Part shown: positions 6,753 to 11,312 of the stretch, one piece after another
Layout: every line of letters begins with the position of its first letter
Position numbering within the stretch: position 1 is the first letter of the stretch
Assembly (NCBI GenBank): GCA_905203795.1
Contig: CAJKXG010000019.1
Span: 1 to 11,312 of the forward strand
Direction of reading: 5' to 3'
Source: an uncultured Oscillospiraceae bacterium
GTDB lineage: Bacteria > Bacillota > Clostridia > Oscillospirales > Acutalibacteraceae
DNA length: 11,312 nucleotides
The notes under the pieces: model-generated
What the model was told of the DNA's origin: nothing
The model's input: the letters and a program-made list of their open reading frames with translations, nothing else
The model's database searches: none
Made by a program: the position numbers and the translations under genes

Positions 6753-6781
6753 AGTTTACTATAATGAGGGCAGTAAGTCAA
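6753..6781 (-). promoter_or_regulatory. Crp/Fnr regulator gene promoter
   Basis: The minus strand reads TTGACT (6781-6776), a 17-base spacer and TAAACT (6758-6753). The predicted start is near 6746, about 38 bases before the ATG. Its spacer contains the -10 box of the divergent promoter, so the two promoters physically overlap. Confidence 0.7.
6760..6765 (+). promoter_or_regulatory. -10 box of the ferredoxin-like gene promoter
   Basis: A perfect TATAAT with no recognisable -35 box 15-19 bases upstream (6737-6742 reads CCGATT). A good -10 without a -35 is typical of activator-dependent promoters and agrees with the inverted repeat at 6724-6737. Confidence 0.65.
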
Positions 6782-6811
6782 ATCATTTCTGCCATACAGG
6801 AGGTTTTCCAT

Positions 6812-7513
6812 ATGATAAGAAGAATCATTCGCATTGATGATGAAAAGTGCAACGGCTGCGGTTTGTGTGCGACTGCGTGCCACGAAGGCGCGATCGACAT
6901 CGTGGACGGCAAGGCGAAGCTGGTACGCGAACACTACTGCGACGGTTTGGGCGATTGTCTGCCCACGTGTCCGACGGGAGCGATCTCCTTTGAAGAACGT
7001 GAAGCGCCCGCTTATGACGAGCAGGCGGTGAAGGCGGCACAGGCGCAAAAACAGGCAAGCGCGCCGCTTCCCTGCGGCTGTCCCGGTTCACACGCCAAAG
7101 CGATCGCCCGCGACCCCGCTCCGGCGAAAAATACGCCTGCCGTGCAAAGCCGCCTCTCGCAATGGCCGGTGCAGATCAAGCTGGCGCCCGTGCATGCCCC
7201 CTATTTCAACGGCGCACATTTACTGATCGCGGCGGATTGCACCGCCTATGCGCACGGAGATTTCCACAACCGTTTCATCCGCAACCGCATCACACTGATC
7301 GGCTGTCCCAAGCTGGACGAAGGCGACTACACGGAAAAACTGACCGCGATCCTGCGGGACAACGACATCAAAAGTTTGACCGTCGTGCGCATGGAAGTCC
7401 CCTGCTGCGGCGGCATTGAAAACGCCGCCAAGACAGCGTTGCAGCGCAGCGGAAAATGGATTCCGTGGCAGGTGTACACCGTCACAACAGACGGTCGCGT
7501 TTTGGAGGAATAA
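6812..7513 (+). CDS. Ferredoxin-like 4Fe-4S protein with C-terminal cysteine domain
   Basis: The 233-residue protein has an N-terminal dicluster ferredoxin-like domain (about 4-62), an Ala/Gln/Pro-rich link (about 65-115) containing PCGCPG (Cys88, Cys90), and a C-terminal domain with Cys143, Cys165 (IGCPKLD) and Cys198-Cys199 (VPCCGG). Cluster I ligands are Cys13, Cys16, Cys19 and Cys53. For cluster II, Cys23, Cys43 and Cys49 are present, but the middle cysteine is Leu46 (CDGLGDCLPTCP), so only three protein ligands remain. The role is probably electron transfer or redox sensing in the cytoplasm; partners are unknown. AGGAGGT (6798-6804) lies 7 bases before the ATG at 6812; the in-frame ATG at 6764 falls in the -10 box and is rejected. 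Similar proteins sit next to Crp/Fnr regulators, sometimes with a hybrid-cluster protein, in Clostridia; that gene is not in the window. Confidence 0.88.
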   Translation: MIRRIIRIDDEKCNGCGLCATACHEGAIDIVDGKAKLVREHYCDGLGDCLPTCPTGAISFEEREAPAYDEQAVKAAQAQKQASAPLPCGCPGSHAKAIARDPAPAKNTPAVQSRLSQWPVQIKLAPVHAPYFNGAHLLIAADCTAYAHGDFHNRFIRNRITLIGCPKLDEGDYTEKLTAILRDNDIKSLTVVRMEVPCCGGIENAAKTALQRSGKWIPWQVYTVTTDGRVLEE

Positions 7514-7531
7514 ATCCCACTCGATAGGAAT

Positions 7532-7565
7532 GAGCAACGGCAGCAAGTCCGTTGCTCGTTTTTTT
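7532..7565 (+). terminator. Intrinsic terminator after ferredoxin-like gene
   Basis: Stem GAGCAACGG (7532-7540) with CCGTTGCTC (7549-7557), 8-base loop, one G, then seven T. It isolates the ferredoxin-like gene from the coat operon downstream. Confidence 0.93.
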
Positions 7566-7570
7566 ATCAC

Positions 7571-7597
7571 ACCTTTTGTCCCACACGCGCATAGGAT
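7571..7597 (+). promoter_or_regulatory. Candidate sporulation sigma-factor promoter for cotJ operon
   Basis: CATAGGAT (7590-7597) fits the CATAnnnT -10 pattern shared by sigma-E and sigma-K promoters, and AC lies 17 bases upstream (7571-7572), as for sigma-K. No sigma-A boxes are seen between the terminator and cotJA. In Bacillus subtilis the cotJ operon is read by sigma-E. The motif is short, so this is tentative. Confidence 0.35.
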
Positions 7598-7613
7598 GAA
7601 ACAGGAAGGGCAC

Positions 7614-7655
7614 ATGCGTGCCGCCGAAATTTTGAGAGAGGAGTGCTGGAGTTGA
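7614..7655 (+). CDS. Possible 13-codon leader peptide before cotJA
   Basis: ATG at 7614 preceded by AGGAAGGG encodes MRAAEILREECWS and stops with TGA at 7653-7655, which overlaps the proposed TTG start of cotJA (7652-7654) as TTGA. Such an overlap suggests translational coupling. It is too short to judge by composition and may be chance. Confidence 0.25.
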   Translation: MRAAEILREECWS

Positions 7656-7855
7656 GAAACGAATACGATGGCGTCATGCGTCGGCAGGATGCCACGTCGT
7701 GCCGCGTCACCCCGCTGCCCGTGATGGCGTTTATACCGGTTCAGGAACTGGAATGTGTGTATGAGCCGGAACACGGATTTGAGCGCGGTACGATGTTCCC
7801 GGAGCTGGATAAACCGTGGCTGCCCGGCGGAAAAGGAGGGTGCTGCCGTGAGTGA
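7652..7855 (+). CDS. cotJA: Spore coat-associated protein CotJA
   Basis: The 67-residue product has the CotJA core: FIPVQELECVYEPEHGFERGTMFPELDKPW, with GTMFPELDKPW as the signature end. It ends in a Cys-Cys pair (GGCCRE). CotJA is a small protein of the inner spore coat, thought to act with CotJB to place CotJC. The start is uncertain: the TTG at 7652 has AGAGGAG (7637-7643) 8 bases upstream and is preferred. The in-frame GTG at 7643 overlaps that site. The next gene begins inside its 3' end (8-base overlap), as expected for a coupled operon. It should be made in the mother cell during sporulation. Confidence 0.85.
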   Translation: MRNEYDGVMRRQDATSCRVTPLPVMAFIPVQELECVYEPEHGFERGTMFPELDKPWLPGGKGGCCRE

Positions 7856-8108
7856 GCGTATGACATGGGAAAAGCGGATCAGCGCCTATGATTTTGCCGT
7901 ACTGGAAATGGAGATGTATCTCGACACACATCCATACGACAAACTCGCGATGGACGCCCGCGACGCCTACCGCTGCAAACGCAACGAACTGATCGAGGAA
8001 TACGAGAAATGCTTCGGCCCGTACATCGTCACCACGGACGATGTCAACGGCGGCAACTGCTGGGCATGGGTGGAATCCCCGTGGCCGTGGGAATATCGGA
8101 AGGAGTGA
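7848..8108 (+). CDS. cotJB: Spore coat protein CotJB
   Basis: The 86-residue product matches CotJB in length (87 in B. subtilis) and pattern: an amphipathic helix region ISAYDFAVLEMEMYLDTHPYDKLAMDA, a Tyr/Arg-rich helix RNELIEEYEKCFGPY, and the tryptophan-rich end WAWVESPWPWEY. It is a soluble coat component of unknown biochemistry. The start is GTG at 7848, 8 bases after AAAGGAGG (7832-7839); the ATG at 7860 is an alternative that would remove four residues. Its stop lies 6 bases before cotJC, and its last codons contain the cotJC ribosome site. Confidence 0.88.
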   Translation: MSERMTWEKRISAYDFAVLEMEMYLDTHPYDKLAMDARDAYRCKRNELIEEYEKCFGPYIVTTDDVNGGNCWAWVESPWPWEYRKE

Positions 8109-8114
8109 GGGAAC

Positions 8115-8729
8115 ATGTGGCAATATGAGAAGAAACTGCAATATCCGGTCAACATCAAGAATCCGAACCCCGCCATTGCAAAACTTGTTATTAGTCAATA
8201 CGGAGGTCCCGACGGCGAGCTGGGCGCCTCCATGCGGTATCTCAGTCAACGGTACACCATGCCGTATGACGAATTAAAAGGACTCCTCACCGACATCGGC
8301 ACAGAGGAGTTGGCACACTTTGAGATGATCGCGGCGATTGTGCATCAGTTGACGCGCAAAATGAGCGAGGAGGAGATCGAGGAATCGGGATTCGCACCGT
8401 ATTTCGTCGATCACACCGCCGGCATCTATCCGATCGCGGCTTCCAGTCTGCCGTGGCGGGCGGAATATATCGGTGTCAAGGGCGATGTGCTGACCGATCT
8501 GCATGAGGATCTGGCGGCAGAGCAAAAAGCGCGCACCACTTACGACAATCTGCTGCGTCTGATCGACGACCCCGATGTGCGTGAGCCGCTGAAATTTCTG
8601 CGGGCACGGGAGTTGGTGCACTTCCAGCGTTTCGGTGAAGGGCTGCGTATCGCTACCGATCACCTGGACGAACGCAATTTCTACGCCTGCAATCCCAGTT
8701 TTGACAAAGACTGCGGCAAACCGTGTTGA
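8115..8729 (+). CDS. cotJC: Spore coat protein CotJC, manganese catalase family
   Basis: The 204-residue product belongs to the non-haem manganese catalase family with a ferritin-like four-helix bundle. Likely metal ligands are Glu35 (GELGAS), Glu65 and His68 (GTEELAHFE), Glu136 (AAEQKART) and Glu166/His169 (RELVHFQRF). This is the E, ExxH, E, ExxH order of the Lactobacillus plantarum enzyme, so catalase-like activity protecting the spore is plausible. It is slightly longer than B. subtilis CotJC (189) and ends in a cysteine-bearing tail (Cys192, Cys200, Cys204) that could crosslink in the coat. The ATG at 8115 follows GGAAGGAG by 9 bases. It is the last gene of the operon. Confidence 0.93.
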   Translation: MWQYEKKLQYPVNIKNPNPAIAKLVISQYGGPDGELGASMRYLSQRYTMPYDELKGLLTDIGTEELAHFEMIAAIVHQLTRKMSEEEIEESGFAPYFVDHTAGIYPIAASSLPWRAEYIGVKGDVLTDLHEDLAAEQKARTTYDNLLRLIDDPDVREPLKFLRARELVHFQRFGEGLRIATDHLDERNFYACNPSFDKDCGKPC

Positions 8730-8742
8730 TCGCACCACATAC

Positions 8743-8780
8743 AAAACGCGACCACCTGCCTAGGCGGGCGGTCGCGTTTT
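8743..8780. terminator. Bidirectional terminator between cotJC and def-like gene
   Basis: A long hairpin: AAAACGCGACC (8743-8753) pairs with GGTCGCGTTTT (8770-8780), and the interior adds CCTGCC/GGCGGG pairs around a TA tip. A-rich and T-rich ends on opposite sides make it usable on both strands, as fits the convergent genes. Confidence 0.85.
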
Positions 8781-8794
8781 CTTGCGCCGTGCGT

Positions 8795-9205
8795 TTATAT
8801 CAGGATCCCGTCGCAGTGGTCGATCTCGTGCTGGATGATCTGCGCTGTCCAATCGGTAAAGGTCTTGAAACGCATCCGAAACTGCTCATCTTGGTATTGC
8901 ACCTTGATGGTGCGATACCGCTTGGTTTTGCGCACACCCGTCAACGACAGGCAGCCTTCCTCCGCTTCATAGGGGTCGGCGCGCTTGACGATGATCGGGT
9001 TAAACATCACCATATAATGCCCCGCATTGTCAAACGCGATCACGCGTTTGGCGACGCCGATCATGTTCGCCGCCATGCCGACGCAGCCGTCTTGATGAGC
9101 TGTCAGCGTATCCAGCAGATCCTGCGCCACAGAGAGATCCTCCTTGACGGCGGGGACGGATGTTTTCGCGAGAAAGATCGGATCTTTGACAATGGGTCGT
9201 ATCAT
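8795..9205 (-). CDS. Peptide deformylase-like protein, divergent short form
   Basis: Peptide deformylase removes the formyl group from the starting methionine of new proteins. In this 136-residue form, motif II is EGCLS (Cys85) and motif III is HEIDH (His126, Glu127, His130), so the metal site and catalytic Glu are intact. Motif I differs: GMAANMIG (43-50) replaces the usual GLAAPQIG, so the conserved Gln becomes Met48 and Pro becomes Asn47. The protein is shorter than typical deformylases (about 150-190). It resembles the short Def-like proteins of Firmicutes, so it may be a second, specialised or weakly active deformylase. AGGGGAG lies about 10 bases upstream, and the ATG overlaps the yaaA stop (ATGA), indicating translational coupling. 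Confidence 0.85.
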   Translation of the reverse strand: MIRPIVKDPIFLAKTSVPAVKEDLSVAQDLLDTLTAHQDGCVGMAANMIGVAKRVIAFDNAGHYMVMFNPIIVKRADPYEAEEGCLSLTGVRKTKRYRTIKVQYQDEQFRMRFKTFTDWTAQIIQHEIDHCDGILI

Positions 9206-9960
9206 ACGCCGCTTCTCCCCTCTTTTACAAATACATAGGTAGCCGGATCGGATCGTTCCGGCGCAAATCGATACGACAGCCGATCAAAGGAACAAAGCTG
9301 CTCGGGAGCGTCGATACGGTGTTCCGCCATATAGCGCACCATCTCTCCCCGCGCCATCTTGCACAGCGTACCTTTTTCGATGATCGTATCGCCCTTTCGC
9401 TCGCCGAACACACAGGTGACAAAGTGCACCCCACGCGGTACATAGCGGGACACACAACGGCTATACTCCTGCGACGCCAGATTGATGATGCAGTCGGTCT
9501 CGGCAAACAGGGCTCGCGCGATGTTGTCGCCCCAAAAGCTGTAAAGGTCTTTAGCTTTCCCCATCGACAGCTTTGCCTGCATCTCCAACCGATACGGCGT
9601 TACGCCGTCAAACGGACGCAAAACGCCGTAAAAGCCGGACAGAATGCGGAGATGCTCCTCCACATAAGCAAGTTCCTGCACGGTGAATACACCGGGCGCC
9701 ATATATTGGTACTGGATTCCCTCATATGCCATCAGCGCCGGCGTCAGATTTTCGTACAGATCCATGGTTTGCAGGCGCGCGACATTCTGTTGCGCGATTT
9801 GATCGTTGCACCGCCAAAGCGCCTTTAAGTCCGCATACGACATCGCCTGCAATCGCTCGCAAAGCAGTGCGGTTTCCGACAAAAACTGCGGCAGTTCCCG
9901 ACATGCAAAGCTGTCGGTATCCATGTTCATTTTCTTGGCGGGAGAAATGATGATTCGCAT
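9202..9960 (-). CDS. yaaA: YaaA-family peroxide stress protein (DUF328)
   Basis: The 252-residue product matches YaaA throughout: start MRIIISPAKKM, ILSGFYGVLRPFDGVTPYRLEM (106-127), GKAKDLYSFW (134-143), NLASQEYSR (160-168) and a C-terminal KMARGEMVRYMA segment. Escherichia coli YaaA lowers intracellular free iron during peroxide stress and binds DNA; the molecular activity of the family is not fully defined. The start is the ATG at 9960 because the family begins there; an upstream in-frame extension to 10020 has no similarity. Only a weak GGGGA site precedes it. No promoter is seen in the 93 bases after prfB, so it probably depends on prfB read-through. The gene overlaps the following def-like gene by 4 bases. 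Confidence 0.9.
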   Translation of the reverse strand: MRIIISPAKKMNMDTDSFACRELPQFLSETALLCERLQAMSYADLKALWRCNDQIAQQNVARLQTMDLYENLTPALMAYEGIQYQYMAPGVFTVQELAYVEEHLRILSGFYGVLRPFDGVTPYRLEMQAKLSMGKAKDLYSFWGDNIARALFAETDCIINLASQEYSRCVSRYVPRGVHFVTCVFGERKGDTIIEKGTLCKMARGEMVRYMAEHRIDAPEQLCSFDRLSYRFAPERSDPATYVFVKEGRSGV

Positions 9961-9977
9961 AGGCACATCCCCATGAT

Positions 9978-10026
9978 AAAACCGACGGCATCCCCTGTTT
10001 CGGAGGGCGCCGCCGGTCATCGGTTT
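9978..10026 (-). terminator. Possible terminator or attenuator between prfB and yaaA
   Basis: On the minus strand, AAACCGA (10026-10020) pairs with TCGGTTT (9985-9979), with further GGC/GCC pairing inside a long imperfect hairpin and a four-T end (TTTTATC). The stem is interrupted and the T tract short, so termination is probably partial. That would leave yaaA and def as lower-level read-through products. Confidence 0.4.
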
Positions 10027-10053
10027 AAGCTGGTGTATCCTCTTCGTTCGATA

Positions 10054-11187
10054 TCAATCCACGCCGATGCGCTCGCCGAGCGTGCCGTTGGCGGACGCCT
10101 TCAGATACGCATTGATAAAGCCGTCCAGATCGCCGTCCATCACCGCTTGGATGTTGCCCATCTCAAAGCCGGTGCGATGATCCTTCGCCAGCGTATAGGG
10201 CATAAATACATACGAGCGGATCTGGCTGCCCCAGGTGATCTGGGACTGGTTGCCCTTGATGTCCTCGATTTTTTCCAAATGCTCGCGCTCTTTGATCTCG
10301 ACCAGCTTGGATTTCAGCATGGTCATCGCCATCTCGCGGTTTTGCAGCTGACTGCGTTCGTTCTGGCACGCCACCACAATGCCGGTGGGAATATGGGTCA
10401 ACCGCACCGCCGAAGAGGTCTTGTTGATGTGCTGACCACCGGCACCGGAGGAACGGAACACATCCATTTTGATGTCCTCAGGACGGATGTTGACTTCCAC
10501 ATCCTTATCGATGACCGGTACCACTTCCACCGCCGAAAAGGAGGTGTGCCGCCGACCGGATGCGTCAAAGGGGGAGATGCGCACCAACCGGTGCACCCCG
10601 GCTTCGCCTTTCAGATAGCCGTAGACATTGGTGCCGGACACCTCAATAGATGCACTTTTCAGTCCCGCTTCATCGCCCTCCAGATAATCCAGCAGTTTAT
10701 AGGTGAAGCCATGCCGCTCCGCCCAATGGGTGTACATGCGGTACAGCATCTGTGCCCAATCCTGCGCCTCGGTGCCGCCGGCACCGGCATGGAAGGTTAA
10801 AATGGCGTTTTTGCTGTCGTATTCGCCGGTCAGCAGGGTGGACAGCCGGATGCTGTCTGCAGCGGCGGCAATATTATCCACGGCAGTGGTGCATTCCTCC
10901 AGCAGCGAATCGTCCTGCTCTTCGTTCGCCAGTTCGATCAGCGTCATGGTGTCGTGATAATCCGATACCAGTTTTTCATATGCTTCGATGGACGATTTTA
11001 GCGAAGCCGCCCGCTGGGTCACTTTTTGCGCGGTTTCCATATCGTCCCAAAACCCGTCCGCCGCGGCTTTTTGATCCAGCTCTTCCGCTTCGCGCTTCAG
11101 ATGCGCCAATCCCATCGCGGTTTCCAGATCCTGTATATCCGGCAGCAGGTTTTCCAAACGCAGTTTCAGTTCTTCAAATTGCAGCAC
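10054..11187 (-). CDS. prfB: Peptide chain release factor 2
   Basis: RF2 recognises UGA and UAA in the ribosomal A site and triggers release of the finished protein. The 377-residue product contains the RF2 codon-recognition tripeptide SPF (205-207, RISPFDASGRRHTSF) and the catalytic GGQ loop (250-252, SSGAGGQHINKTSSAVRLTH). GAGGTEAQDWAQMLYRMY lies at 135-152. The N-terminal helical domain (1-120) is in one uninterrupted frame: the usual in-frame UGA near codon 25 is absent, so no programmed +1 frameshift is needed. The start is GTG at 11187, with AAGGA about 9 bases upstream. A promoter lies at 11219-11247. yaaA and the def-like gene follow on the same strand. Confidence 0.96.
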   Translation of the reverse strand: MLQFEELKLRLENLLPDIQDLETAMGLAHLKREAEELDQKAAADGFWDDMETAQKVTQRAASLKSSIEAYEKLVSDYHDTMTLIELANEEQDDSLLEECTTAVDNIAAAADSIRLSTLLTGEYDSKNAILTFHAGAGGTEAQDWAQMLYRMYTHWAERHGFTYKLLDYLEGDEAGLKSASIEVSGTNVYGYLKGEAGVHRLVRISPFDASGRRHTSFSAVEVVPVIDKDVEVNIRPEDIKMDVFRSSGAGGQHINKTSSAVRLTHIPTGIVVACQNERSQLQNREMAMTMLKSKLVEIKEREHLEKIEDIKGNQSQITWGSQIRSYVFMPYTLAKDHRTGFEMGNIQAVMDGDLDGFINAYLKASANGTLGERIGVD

Positions 11188-11218
11188 AAGCGTTCATCCT
11201 TTTCTTCAAATTATTTCT

Positions 11219-11247
11219 ATTATACGGGAAGGATGCCCGCTTGTAAA
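11219..11247 (-). promoter_or_regulatory. prfB sigma-A promoter
   Basis: The minus strand reads TTTACA (11247-11242), a 17-base spacer and a perfect TATAAT (11224-11219). The predicted start is near 11212, about 25 bases before the GTG. It may drive prfB, yaaA and the def-like gene. Confidence 0.8.
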
Positions 11248-11269
11248 GAAGAAAATCAGAAATTTAGGC

Positions 11270-11298
11270 TTGACGCGATAAAAAAATGCTGATATAAT
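11270..11298 (+). promoter_or_regulatory. Outward sigma-A promoter at right edge
   Basis: TTGACG (11270-11275), 17 bases, TATAAT (11293-11298). It diverges from the prfB promoter and must serve a gene beyond the window; no start codon is reached. Confidence 0.8.
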
Positions 11299-11312
11299 AA
11301 TACAGCGCGTGT

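Noticed and set aside
9973..10800. Plus-strand 275-codon frame opposite prfB.
   Set aside because: Antisense shadow of prfB, which carries unmistakable SPF and GGQ motifs.
11174..11197. Overlapping mini-frame ATG(11197)...TGA(11176-11174) that would join the prfB frame by a +1 shift at ATT-TGA.
   Set aside because: It lacks the CTT slip codon and the internal Shine-Dalgarno stretch of real RF2 sites, lies about 18 codons too early, and its ATG abuts the ribosome site. GTG at 11187 gives the whole protein without a shift.
1..11312. CRISPR arrays, tRNA or rRNA genes, insertion sequences, toxin-antitoxin pairs or phage genes.
   Set aside because: I looked for regularly spaced repeats, terminal inverted repeats, transposase or integrase motifs and tRNA arms, and found none.

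Overview
The window looks like chromosomal DNA of a spore-forming anaerobe of the class Clostridia. The evidence is a CotJA-CotJB-CotJC spore coat operon, a CsoR-type copper repressor of the clostridial form, the dUTPase form common in clostridia, consensus sigma-A promoters and strong AGGAGG ribosome binding sites. Coding DNA is moderately GC-rich, so a mesophilic gut or rumen relative of the Oscillospiraceae is more likely than a low-GC Clostridium sensu stricto. That placement is inference. I see no prophage, transposase, CRISPR array, rRNA or tRNA. Thirteen protein genes are well supported, plus one possible 13-codon leader. No gap between genes exceeds 300 bases.

Layout from left to right: (1) csoR on the minus strand, with a consensus promoter carrying one operator in its spacer and a second at the start site. 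(2) A non-coding stretch with an orphan terminator. (3) A secreted C39-like cysteine peptidase on the plus strand, converging with dut (dUTPase) on the minus strand, only 7 bases apart. (4) A compact divergent promoter region serving dut and a plus-strand unit of a cytoplasmic family 3 glycoside hydrolase and a GNAT acetyltransferase, closed by a hairpin terminator. (5) A minus-strand pair: a Crp/Fnr-family regulator followed by a membrane-anchored metallophosphoesterase. (6) Divergent from the regulator, a ferredoxin-like iron-sulphur protein; the shared intergenic region holds interlocking promoters and a 14-base inverted repeat at the position expected for a Crp/Fnr activator. (7) The cotJABC operon, plus strand. 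(8) A minus-strand group, prfB, yaaA and a divergent peptide deformylase, with the last two overlapping by 4 bases. (9) A strong outward plus-strand promoter at the right edge for a gene outside the window.

Most of this is housekeeping and common accessory content. I do not see a clear new multi-gene system. The best points for a second look are the Crp/Fnr-ferredoxin control region, the missing cluster cysteine in that ferredoxin, the altered motif I of the deformylase, a prfB without the usual frameshift, the C39/dut arrangement that predicts long antisense overlap, and the orphan structured stretch beside csoR.
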